Part shown: positions 1-11,731 of the stretch, in pieces | Layout: the number at the start of each line of letters is the position of its first letter | Position numbering within the stretch: position 1 is the first letter of the stretch | Assembly (NCBI GenBank): GCA_023213395.1 | Contig: CM041465.1 | Span: forward strand, 55,869,741-55,933,740 | Length of the DNA: 64,000 nucleotides | Origin: Cycas panzhihuaensis | Taxonomy: Eukaryota > Cycadophyta | Direction: 5' to 3' | The notes under the pieces: model-generated | What the model saw: only the letters and a program-made list of their open reading frames with translations | The model's database searches: none | Told to the model about the DNA's origin: nothing | Translations under genes and position numbers: made by a program

Positions 1-426
1 TGGAAAGTCTAGAAACTTCTAACCTTAGCCTAAAAATCTCCTCAATTGTATAAAATAGTATATAACTCCATGTTTTTAAGTTAAGTTATATTAAGAAAAA
101 CTAGACCACTAAGAGTTATTACATAAAAGTAAAAACTAGTCTAAAATTAACTATTATTTTTAGGCATACAAAATAAATCTCAATTTTTAGGTATTTTCAA
201 AGTATTTCTTAGTTAAAAATCTATAGGCCTATCATGAGATTTTGACCCCACTTTAGGTAATTTCCACCTATTCTACTAGGATAGACTTTTAATTTAGAAG
301 GACTAAATTTTGACCACCAAGTCAAAAGTTATACTTCAATTAGCAAACTTTAAAATTTAGAGAAAAATAAATAAAAATGTCACAAATAGATGGAGTTATG
401 ATGAAGGTCTAGATGCTCCTACATTA
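1..426 (-). repeat. Gypsy array LTR 1 (3' LTR of copy A), cut by window edge
   Basis: This is the right-hand ~426 bp of a ~590-bp LTR. It matches 5147-5735 and 11142-11731 along its length, including the shared stretch near 60-130 (ctagaccact, ttacataaaag). Its right end is fixed by the terminal catta (catca in sister copies), followed at once by a pyrimidine tract (tcctccctagg) that is the polypurine tract on the minus strand. The element reads on the minus strand, so this is its 3' LTR. The left end lies outside the window. Confidence 0.8.
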
Positions 427-3400
427 TCCTCCCTAGGTTAAAAAGAACTCTATACCTATAAGTTATTATAATAAATTTCTTACTATTTTTTAAGATTCAA
501 CTACTTCAGTTCTTCTTTAGTGATCTAGGTGTTGTCTACTTATCATAAACCTTTTCACTACACTAAGTACCTATTGTAATTTCTTTATCACATGTTCATT
601 ATCTTTGTATCTAACACTTTCTCAATTTCTTCTCACTTCTTCCTTGGTGTTTAGGGATTCTAACTTGCCATTTCATACTTATAGCCTACCTCTTCATTTC
701 CTTCATGATATGAATATAGATTTGAAACATTAAAAATAGGAGAGATATCAAAATGTTTATAAAGATTCACCTAGTATACATTGTCATTTATCTTTTTTGT
801 AGTCTAATATGGTCCAACCTTTTTATATTTGATCCTATTATAGGCCATTTAGGGGAATCTATCTTTTCTTAAGTAAAACATTACTAAGTTACCTTCTTCA
901 AATATCTTATATTTATGTGTCTAATATGTTACTTCCTTATACATTTTATTATTATCCTATAAATTTTTCCTTACCTCCTTATAAACCTATTCTATATGCT
1001 CTACATAAGATTTTACATCATCACTCACCTTTTCCCTAATGGCTAGGTGTAGTAAATCTAGTACACCCTTGAAATTTCTGCTATATCTAACTTGAAAAGG
1101 TGACTTATGTATTGACCTATTTATAGAATTATTATATGCAAATTCTATCTCAACTAATGTTAAATCCTATTATTTGGGCTTCTTCACAATGATGCACCTT
1201 AGTAAGTTTCTAAAACCTTTTTTTACCACTTCAATTTGCCCATCAATTTGTGGATGCTAAGTCCTATTAAACTAGAGTTTTGTTCCCAACTTTTTCCATA
1301 GAGTCTTCTAAAAATAGCTTAAAAAATTTACATCCTGATCCAAAGTGATAGTCTTTGGAATGCTATACAACCTTGCAACCTCTTTAAATAATAAATTTGT
1401 TATCCTAACTACATTATTTATCTTCTTGTATACAATAAAATGAACCATTTTTAAAAAATGATCAATGATGACAAAAATTAAATCATTACCTCTTTGTGTA
1501 TGTGGTAATCCTAATATGAATTCTAATCTCAAGTCTATCCATAATCCTTCATGTACTTGTAAGAGCATGTATAATCCAATATTCTATGCATGTTCCTTAG
1601 ACATTTATTATATCCTATATCATACCATAAATATTTCCATATCACTCTTCATTCAAGGCCATAATACTTTTTTACTATGTAACTATGTATCTCTTGTATG
1701 ATGTTCTTTCTCATGGAGACCACTAAAATACACAACTATCTTTCCTTAAAGAGGTATCCATCCTATATAAAGTAATCATCATATAAATAATTGTGTCCCT
1801 TAATTAGAGAATTCTTATAATACATAACAATTATTCCAAAGTCAGGGTTTGAGTCATATAAATCCTTACTAGCTTCAAATCTTAACACCTTATTTACCAT
1901 GATGGTCAATAATGTTACTTGCCTGCTTAATGCATTAGTAACATAGTTCTGTTTTCCTAACTTATGCTTCAAATAATTATAAAGCTTTATAGATAGCAGA
2001 CCCACTTAGAATGTATAGCATTTAATTTTCTTTGGGTATTTACATAACTCAAGGCTTAGTGATCAGTGAATAAGATAAATCCCTTAGGTATGACGTAATG
2101 CCTCCAATGCCTCAAAGCTTGGATAATTATATAAAATTCTAAGGTATAGGTTGAATACCTTATTTTTATCTCATTAAGATTCTCACTATAAAATGTTATA
2201 GGTCTTCATTCTTGACTAAGCACTACTCTAATTGTAATATGTGAAGCATCAAAATTAACCTTAAACACCTTTTCAAAATCTTGTAGTGTGAGCATAGGTG
2301 CCTTAGATACCTCTTACTTTAGGAGTTGGAAGCTATTCTCTCCTTCCACGGTCCATGTCAACTACTTATCTTTCATGTAGTATATTAAGGATGCAATAAT
2401 TCCACTAAAGTTTCTAATGAACTTTCTATAAAATTAATCCAAACCATGAAAGTTTTTTGCCTCTGTCATAGTCCTAGGTATCGGCCACTCAATAATTGCC
2501 TTAATTTTCTCCTTATCTATTTGTAATTACTCTTGTAAAATAACAAAGCCTAGAAATATTAGGCTACCTTACATAAACTTACACTTCTTTATATTTACAT
2601 ACAACTTCTCTCTCTTTAGTAATTCAAACACCATCCTTGAGCGCATTAAGTGCTCAACCTTTGTCTTACTAAAAATAATAATATCATCAAAATACATAAC
2701 TACAAACTTACTAATGAATGGTCATAACACAATGTTCATCAATCTCACGAATGTGCTTGGGGCATTTGACATCTCAAAAGTTATAATTAGCCATTCATAT
2801 AATCTATCCCTCATCTTAAAGGTTATCTTCTATATGTCTGCTTCATGAATTTAAATCTAATAATACTTACTCTTAAGGTCAATCCTTATAAAGTAGGAAG
2901 CACTCACTAATACATCTAGTATATTATCCATACGAGGTATGGAAAACTAGTATTTAATTGATATCTTATTGATTACTCTAGAATCAATACATATTCACCA
3001 TAAGCCATCTTTATTTAGAGTTAGTAATACTAGAACTATATAGGGACTCAAGTTTTCTCTTACCCTTCCCTTATATACAAATTCATTAACTCGTTAATTT
3101 AGCTCCACATTCTCTATTGTGCCTAACTAATAAGCTATCTAGTTTGGTAAACCTAACCTTGAGATTATATCAATTTAGTGTTGAATATCCCTCATGGGTG
3201 ATATGCCATCAGGTAACTCATCTAATATAACATTATTGTACTCCTCCAATAATCCTACTACCTTACTTAGTATCTCTATGCTATCCTCATTTATCTATCT
3301 TACCATAAAGGCATAATAAGTACCAACCTTTTATATCTTTTTCATAAATTATTTAGAAATAAACATGATTTCCACATGCCCTTCTTTATTAAGTGGTAAT

Positions 3401-5146
3401 AACTTCACCTCTACACCATTCTTCTAAAATATGTAGGTATTATTCTTTTCATCATGAAAGGCATTCCTGTTATACCACCACAGTCTCCCTAATAATATAT
3501 AGCATACATCCATTAAGATGATATCACACCATATCTCATTCTGATATGATTTTCTAGTGCTAAATTTAACCAAGCATGTCTTATCAATAATCACCTTATT
3601 TCCATGTTTGAACCAATAAATGTGGTATGAATGTGGATATGCTTTACAATTTAAGCCTAACTTTTCTACCATTTTATTGGAGACTATATTCTCTTAACTA
3701 CTATCATCAATTATAACTTTATGTAGCTTTCCTCCTATAGTACATCTTGTCCTAAGAATATTAGTTTGTAACCATGAATTATCATCCATCTTTACCTTTT
3801 CTTTATGCTCTGTGGGTTATTGTCTTGGTGTTATCATGGTTCTTCAAAGCATTAAGCTCTCTCTTTCATCTACTATGACTCCTACATTGCTATCTTTATT
3901 TTGGGCTAGGTTTACCCTTGGATGCTCTTCTTACCTTTAGGATTATTCCTCACAATGATAATGGCATTTAAATAGCCTATGTACTTCTTGCCTACATTTA
4001 AAACAAACAAAAGGTCTCCTCTATCCTCTTCCACTACCAAAACCTCTACCTCATTAGGCTCTTAGAAATCTTCTTCCTCTGAGTTAGTTCTAAGTTCCTC
4101 TCCCTTATTATATTTTGCCTAACCTCACTCCTTCTAGTCTTTCCATCCTATTAGATGATTCTTCCCTCACATAAAGGATTCCTCCTCTACCTTTATACAA
4201 AGGTGATAAATCTCTTCTCATCATAAAGGGTCTTTAAGTTGTATGTATGTTTTTCTTCTCTTTTACTTTTAATACTAATTGATATACATGTTCCATGCTT
4301 TTAAATCTATGTATGATAATTTCACCTTGAATTAAAAATTTTAAACTATTTATATACCTTATAGCAATTTGTTTATCTATCTCCTTATATTCATGTGAAT
4401 GAAAGCTTATAGAACTCATCTGTGTATTCTTTTACTATCATTTCTTTCTATTTTAATTCATGGGGTTTTTTAAAGAGGGTTTGATAATAATCAATTATTA
4501 GAAACTTCTCTTTCAACTTCTTGACCATTTTGGTCTATATTTTGACCTTTTCTTTATCTTTGATCCCATTAAATAGTTATATGTCCTTTTAACTTTATGC
4601 ATGTGAACTTTGCCTTCTTTTCTTCAATCATGCTCTTCTATTCAAAGAACTTCTCCATAGCATTTAGCCAATCTACTAGTTCTTATGGTTTTAAACTCCC
4701 TTGGTAATCTAGAAGTGCTTTTAAGAAATTTTCTTTCATTATTTGTAGTTCTTGTAGCTCAAAATCTCTAAATTTTGCACCATCATCACTTAATGCCTCT
4801 TCTTCACTAGTATTTTCTTTGTGCCTTTATCTTAATCCTATAATAGTAAGCTATTTCATTCTCTTCTCTAGCTCTTATAGGTTTCTATTCACTTCAATAT
4901 AGTTTACTCTTCCTCTTCTTCTTGCCATTTTCAATTTCTCTTCTCTTTACCTAACCACTTTCGGTCCTAAAGCGTCTCTTGTAAGGTTATTACAAGGCTC
5001 CTAAGCCTTATTGAGTACTTTCTTCCCCTTTTAATAGGAATACTCTATCACCTATATAGTTTCTTTAACAAATATCTATCATAATACCTAAATCTTTTTT
5101 TATTTTTTTATTTAACATTAGAGTTGAACTACACTCTAATACCAGG
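427..5146 (-). pseudogene. Gypsy copy A: decayed chromovirus gag-pol
   Basis: Complete internal region of a Ty3/Gypsy element, read right to left. The primer-binding site at 5134-5144 (complement TGGTATTAGAG, initiator-Met-tRNA type) lies two bases from the 5' LTR. Gag starts at an ATG at 4928 and keeps the family pattern DWLNAMEKFFE and later KEYTDEFYKLSF with many stops; its zinc knuckle (~4020-3960) is degenerate. The protease tail (DVCYILLGRLWWYNRN) is at 3510-3473. RT covers ~2990-2540 and retains the YFDD box at ~2700-2665. RNase H covers ~2540-1960. The integrase core (PHTQRGND, then HPQIDGQIEV) is at 1568-1230. A broken chromodomain-like tail (RYLV, stop, KG) is at ~560-440. No frame is long enough to work. 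Chromovirus is inferred from the tail and domain order. Confidence 0.85.
5134..5144 (-). other. Primer-binding site, gypsy copy A
   Basis: The minus strand reads TGGTATTAGAG, one mismatch from the usual plant initiator-methionine-tRNA site TGGTATCAGAG. It is two bases inside the LTR start at 5147 and fixes both the LTR edge and the minus-strand direction of the element. Confidence 0.75.
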
Positions 5147-5735
5147 TGATAAGGATGGCCTATAAGGAAAATATTCAATCTTATATGTATAAATTTAGAA
5201 AAAGAAAGATCTAAAGAATGTAGAGAGTCATTTTAATTCTAATTCTATTCCATTCTATTCAATCTGCCAAAAGACAATCTAAAATTATATTTATATAAGT
5301 GAAAGCAAGAAGTCTAAAAACTTCTATCCCTAATCCTAAAACTCCTCAATTATATAAAATAGTATATAATTCTATGTTTTTAAATTAAGTCATACTAAGA
5401 AAAACTAGACCATTGAGGGTTATTACATAAAAGTAAAAGCCAGTCTAAAATTAATTACTATTTTTATACATATAAAATAAAACTTAATTTTAGGTATTTT
5501 CAAAGTATTTTTTAGCTAAAATATTAAGGACCTACAATGAGACTTTGGCCCTAACCTAGGCCATTTTCACTTGCTCTGCTTAGATAAACCTTTGATTTGG
5601 TACAGGATGGACTAAATTCTAACCACCAAGTCAAAAGTTATGCTTCAATTAGTAGACCTCAGAATTTAGAGTAAAACGACTAAAAAAGTAAAAAATATAT
5701 AGAGTTATGATGAAGGTCTAGATGCCCTAGCATCA
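5147..5735 (-). repeat. Gypsy array LTR 2, shared by copies A and B
   Basis: This 589-bp LTR starts tgataaggat and ends agcatca (consensus TGATG...CATCA inverted ends). On its left is copy A's primer-binding site; on its right is copy B's pyrimidine tract. One LTR therefore serves as 5' LTR of A and 3' LTR of B, with no second LTR or target duplication between them. Confidence 0.85.
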
Positions 5736-6010
5736 TCACCCTAAATTTGAAAAGAACTCCATCCTTACAAGTTATTATAATGAATTTCCTACCATTTATT
5801 AAGATTTAATTGCTTCAATTCTTCTTTAATGACCCAGGTGTTGTTTGCTTATGTTAGACCTTTCCACTATAGTAGGTACTTGTAATTTCTCTATCATGTG
5901 CTCATTCTCTTTATATCTAATAACTACTTAATTTCTTCTTACTTCTTCATGGTATTTGGGGCTCTTAACTTGCCACTTCAGGTTAATAATTTACCTCTTC
6001 ATCTCTTTCA

Positions 6011-6012
<2 letters not shown>

Positions 6013-6088
<76 letters not shown>
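6013..6088. repeat. (AT)38 microsatellite
   Basis: Seventy-six bases of pure AT dinucleotide lie inside gypsy copy B, near its 3' coding end. Sister copies have only a short seed at the same place (tgatatgcatatagat or tgatatgaatatagat), so the tract grew in place rather than arriving by insertion. Confidence 0.95.
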
Positions 6089-6091
<3 letters not shown>

Positions 6092-8117
6092 TCTATAACA
6101 TTAAAAATAGAAAAGATATCAAAGTGTTTAGGAAGATTCGCCTCATACGCATCATCATTGATCTTTTTTATAATTGAACATGGTCCAATCTTCTTATATT
6201 TAAGCTTATTATGGGTCGAGGAATCTATCTTTTCTCAAGTAAACATTTACTAAATCACCTTCTTCAAATACCTTATATTTGTGAATCATGTATATTACTT
6301 CCTTATACCTTTTATTGTTGTCTTGTAGCTTTTTCCTTACCTCCTCATGAACTGGTTGTATATGCTTTGCATAAGCTTTTACATCATCACTCATCTTTTC
6401 CCTAATATGTAGGTGTGTTAAATCTAGCACACCCTTATGGTTTTTGCCATACACAACTTAAAAAGATGACTTACTTATTAACTTATTTATAGAATTATTA
6501 TATTCAAATTCTACTTAAGCTAATGCCAAATCTCATTATTTGGGCTTCAGTAAAATGATACCCCTTCAGTTTGTCCATCACTCTATGGATAATAGGCACT
6601 GCGAAACTAGAGATTTATTCCTAACCTTTCCCACAAAGTCTTTCAAAAATGGCTTAAAAACTTTGTGTCTTAATCCAAAGTGATAGTCTTTAGAATGCCA
6701 TGAAACCTTATAACCTATTTAAAGAATAAATTCATTATCCTAACTGCATCATTTGTCTTCTTATATGTAATAAAATAAACCACTTTTTAAAAGTAATTAA
6801 TGTCAACAAAAATTAAATCATTGCCTCTTTGTATATATGATAATCCTAATATGAAGTCCATGCTCAAGTCTATCCATAGTCTTTTAAGTATTCGTAAGGA
6901 TATGTATAAGCTAATATTCTGTGCACTTCCCTTAGCCATCTAGTATATCCTATAACATACCATAAATATTTCCATATCACTTTTCATTCAAGGCCAAAAA
7001 TACATTTTTTCTACTAAAGATATAGTCTTATTTCAACCAAAATTCTCTTTAAGACCTCTACTATGTAACTCTCGTATGATGTTGTCTCCCGTGGAGCCCA
7101 CTGGGATGCATAACTATCTTTTCTTAAATAGGTAGCCATTTTGCATAAAGTAATTATTACATAAATAATTGCATCTCTCAATTAGAGGATTCTTATAATG
7201 CATAATAATTAATCCAAAGTTAGGGTCACAGTCATATAAATACTTAATGGATTCAAACATTATCACCTCATTTACTATGATAGATAATAATGCCACTTGC
7301 TTACTCAATGTGGTAGCAACATAGCTATGTTTGCATGATTTATGCTTTGAAATAATTGTAAAGCTTTGTAGATAGTATACCCACTTAACATGCTTAATAT
7401 TTAACTTCCTTTTGGATATTTATATACTTCAAGTCTTGATGATCAATGAATAAGATAAATTATTAGGTATAAAGTAATACCTCCAATGCCTCAAAGCTTA
7501 GATAATTGCATAAAATTTCAAGTCATAGGTTGAATACCTTCTTCTTATCTCATTGGTCTTCTCATTATAAACTGTTATAGGTCTTTCTTCTTGATTGAGC
7601 ACTACTCTAATTGTAATATGTGAAGCATTATAATTGACCTTAAACACTTTGTAAAGTCTAGCAGTGTAAGTACAAGTACCTCAGATACCTTTTTCTTTAA
7701 GAGTTAGAAGCCATTATCTACTTCCTCAGTCCATGTTAACTCCTTACCCTTCACACAGTCTGTTAATGAACATTCTATAAAAATGAGCCAAACCATGAAA
7801 ACTTCTTACCTTTGCCATGGTCTTAAGTGTTGGTCACTTAATAATTACCCTAATCTTATCCTCGTCTTTTTAACATTCCCTCTTATAAAGTCATAAATCC
7901 CAAATATACTAGGCTCCCTTACATAAACTTATACTTCTTTATACTTACATATAACTTCTCTTTCTTTAACACTTTAAGCACCATCCTTAAGCGCATTAAG
8001 TGTTCCTTCTTATTCTTACTAAAAATAAGAATGTCATTAAAATACACAAATACAAACTTATAAATGAATGGTCATAACATAGTGTTCATCAATATAAAGA
8101 ATATGCTTAGAGAATTT

Positions 8118-8719
8118 TATTGGATATGTGACAACAATATATAAGGGAGCTAAAATTTTAGACCTTCTCTTGCATAGGTTTCCCCACCAACTTTTCTCAA
8201 GGGGTGTGGGGGGTTTTTCCCCCTCACTAGTGTTGTTAGGGGGTCCAGGGAGGGCAAGCACCTTCAAAGCAAAAAACTAGGGTTCAAAAAGCTACTAAAT
8301 TATAAAGAAAATCAGGGTTGTTCATCAAATAGGCCTTAGATCTAATGGTTATGATTATTATACCTTCTTATATGTAACTTCTATTAGGTAATTAGATTTT
8401 TTTTTTAGTTGTTGTATTGCATTGCATTTTATCATAAACTATTATTAATTGTTATTATTGTGAACACTATGGTGGTTGATGTGTAGATCTTCATTCTTAA
8501 TTAATAAAGATCGATACCTTTCCTGTGTGGATGTTTTCCTACTAGGGTTTTACCACATTATGTCTGTTGTACTTAGTAATGTATATGCTTTCTTGTATAT
8601 GTTAAATGGTCTCTAGTTATGTACTTATATTTATTACAATTTTGAATCCTTATTCTTATAGTAAAATAGATAGATCTCAATGGTTAACTTTGGTTATGTA
8701 GAACCAGGTTTTCTCAATA
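8118..8719. mobile_element. Solo LTR of an unrelated element, TSD AATTT
   Basis: A 602-bp insertion interrupts the RT of gypsy copy B. Its ends are short inverted repeats (TATTGG at the left, CAATA at the right; probably decayed TGTTG...CAACA). It is flanked by perfect 5-bp duplications AATTT at 8113-8117 and 8720-8724, and removing it restores the sequence seen in sister copies. It encodes no domain and has no internal region, so it is best read as a solo LTR left by LTR-LTR recombination. The parent family (Copia or Gypsy) is not determinable here. Confidence 0.82.
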
Positions 8720-11141
8720 AATTTGGCATCCCAAATGGCATAACTAGCCATTCATATAATCTGTCCCTCATCTTGAAGGCTATCTTTCACTTGTCCCCTT
8801 CATGAATTCATATCTAATGATACCTTTTCTCAAAGTTAATATTTATAAAGTAGGAAGCACCTATTAATACATCCAACATATCATCCATTTGAGGTATGGG
8901 AAATTAATATTTAATAGTTATCTTATTGATTGTTATAGAATTAACATGAATTCACCATGATCCATCTTTCTTTGGAGTCACTAATGCAAGAACTAGATAG
9001 GGACTTAAGCTTTCTCTTACAACTCCCTTCAGCACCAATTCATTATCTTATCGATTTAACTCCTCATTCTCTATTACACTTAATAGATGAACTACCTAGT
9101 TTAGTAAACTTGTCCCTAGGATTAGGTCAATTTGGTGTTGAATGTCTCTCATGTGTGGTAAGCCATCAAGTAACTCATCTAGCATAGCATCACTACACTC
9201 CTCTAATAACCTTGTTACCTCACTTGGTATCTCTATGTTATCCTCTCGTATCTATCTTAGTATTAAGGTATAATAAGTGCCATTTTTTTGTACGTATTTC
9301 ATAAATTCTTTATCCATTAACATACTTTCCACATGCCCTTCTTCCTTAAGTGGAAATAACTTTATATCTACATCATTCTTATATAATGTATATGTATTAT
9401 TCTTTCCATCATGAAAGTCATTTCTATCACACTACCATGATCTCACTAATAGTAAATGGAATACATCCATTAAGATCATACCATACTATATCTCATCCTG
9501 ATATAATTTCTCAATGTTAAATTTAACTAAGTATCTCTTATCAACAATCATCTCATTTCCTTTTTTAAACTAAGAAATATAGTATGGATGTAGATGTGCT
9601 TTATAATTTAATCCTAATTTTTCTACCATTTTATTAGAGACCATATTCTCACAAACACCACTATCAATTATAACTTTACATACCTTTACTCCTATAGTAC
9701 ATCTCGTCCTAAAAATGTTAGTTCATAACCATGAATCATCATCTATCTTTGCCTTTCATTTATCCTATGTGGATTATCATCTTGGTGCTATTATGGTTCT
9801 TCGAAGTATTAAGCTCTTATTTTTATCTACTATGAATCATTTATTATCATCTTTATTTTGGGCCAAGTTTATCCTTGGATGCTTTTCTTGCCTATGGGAT
9901 TGTTCCTCATAGTGATAAAGGCATTCAAATACCTTGTGTTCATATTCCCTATATTTGAAATAAATAAAAGTTCTCCTCTATCCTCTTCCACTACCAGAAC
10001 TTCTACCTTGTTAGGCTCCTAGAAATCCTCTTCGTCTAAGTTGGTTTTGAGTTTCTCCCCCTCCTTACATTTTTCCCTACCTCTCTCCTTCTTATCTTTC
10101 TATTTAATTAGATGATTCTTATCTCACATAGAGGACTTCTCTTCTATCTATATGCAAATGTGATGAACCTATTCTCATCATAAAGGGAATTCTACTAGTA
10201 TGTTTACTTTGCTACTCTCTTTTCTTTAAAGCTAATTGATCTTCTTCTTCCATACTTTTAACTTTATGCATGCTAAGTTCATCTTGAATTAAAAACATTA
10301 AAATATTTATATACCTTGTAACAACTTGTTCATCTATGCTCCACATGAATGGAAATCTTAAAGAACTCATCTTTGTAGTCTTGTACTATCATTTCTTTCT
10401 ACTTTAGGTTATGAAACTTTCTAAAGAGTGTTTGCAAATAATTAATTAGTAGAAACTTTTCTTTTAACTTCTTGACTATTTTGGTCCATGCCTTAATCTT
10501 TTATTTTCCTTTCTTTAGCCTTACCTTTTATAGGTGATCCCATTAAACAATTGCATTTCTGTATGAAAACTTTACTTTCTTTTCTTCAATCATGCTTTTC
10601 TCTTCAAGAATACTCTCCATGGAATTTAGTCAACCTACTAGCTCATATAGTTTTAAACTCCCCTGGTAGTCTAGAATACTAATCTTGATTCCATCACTCT
10701 TATCTTAAAGTGATTTAAAGAATTTTTATTCCATTATCTATGGTTTTTGTAGCTCAAAATCTTCTGGTCTTACACCATTATCACTTAATACCTCCTATTT
10801 ACTAGTATTTCCTCTATGCCTTTATCACAATACTACAATATTAAGCTATTCCATTCTCCTCTTAAGGTCCTACTAGTTTCTGTTTATTTTAGCATAGTTT
10901 TCTCTCCATCCTCTTCTTGTTATTTTTAATTATACTTCTCTCTAACTAACCACTTTAGGTCCTAAAGCTTCTTTTGTAAGTTTTTTTCAAGGTTCTTAAG
11001 CCCCAATGATCACATCCTCACCATTTTAATAGGAATACTCTACCACCTATATAGTTTAGTTAACAAATATTTGTCATAATACTTAAACATTTGTGTGATT
11101 TCTTTCCTTAAACTAGACCTGAACCACACTTTAGTATCAGA

Positions 11142-11731
11142 TGATGAGGATGTCTTATAAGTAAAACATTCAATCTCAAATACTCAAACTTAAAACAAGA
11201 AAGAGTTGAAGAATAAGGAGAGTCATTTTAATTCTAATTCTATTCTATTTCATTCAATCTACCAAAAGATAGTTTAAAATTATATTTCTATAAGTGAAAG
11301 AAAGAATTCTAGAAACATCTAACTCTAATCTAAAAAACTCTTGAATTATATAAAATAGTATATAATTCCATATTTCTAAGTTAAGTTCTACTAAGAAGAA
11401 CTAGACCACTAAGAATTATTACATAAAAGTGAAAACTAGTATAAAATTAACTATTATTTTTAGACATATAGAATAAATCTCAATTTTAGGCATTTTTAGA
11501 GCATTTTTTAGCTAAAACATTATAGGTATATAATGGGACTTTGGCATAATCCTAGGCTATTTTTACCTATTCCACTTAAATATACATTTGATTTGGTGCA
11601 AGATGGATTAGATTCTGACCACTGAGTCAAAATTTATGCTTTAATTGGTAGACCTCAATTTTTTTTTTTAAATGACTAAAAAAGTAAAAAATAGTTGGAG
11701 TTATAATGAAGGTTTAGATGCTCCTACATCA
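11142..11731 (-). repeat. Gypsy array LTR 3, shared by copies B and C
   Basis: This 590-bp LTR runs from tgatgaggatg to ctcctacatca with intact TGATG/CATCA inverted ends. It is the clearest copy in the array. A decayed primer-binding site of copy B abuts on the left; copy C's polypurine tract (plus strand tcctccctaag) abuts on the right. Confidence 0.88.

Larger units (their letters stand above)
5736..11141 (-). pseudogene. Gypsy copy B: decayed chromovirus gag-pol with insertion
   Basis: Internal region homologous to copies A, C and D, with the same minus-strand domain order. The gag start codon is mutated to ATA (~10923-10921), protease remnants are near 9480-9420, and RT begins near 8950. 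RT is interrupted by the solo LTR at 8118-8719 and resumes at 8117, with the active-site box reading FND instead of YFDD (~8045-8010). RNase H is at ~7900-7300, the integrase core at ~6950-6560, and the integrase tail, with the pattern GVLDLTHLHIREKMSDDVKAY, at 6454-6209. The chromodomain-like end is split by an (AT)38 expansion. Stops are dense throughout; no product is expected. Confidence 0.82.

Noticed and set aside
5134-5144. tRNA gene suggested by the methionine-tRNA-like word
   Set aside because: Only the 3'-end complement used as primer site is present at each place; no cloverleaf or anticodon arm follows.
8058-8267. 69-codon minus-strand frame across the solo LTR edge
   Set aside because: It runs across the insertion boundary at 8118, so it joins two unrelated sequences; no domain.
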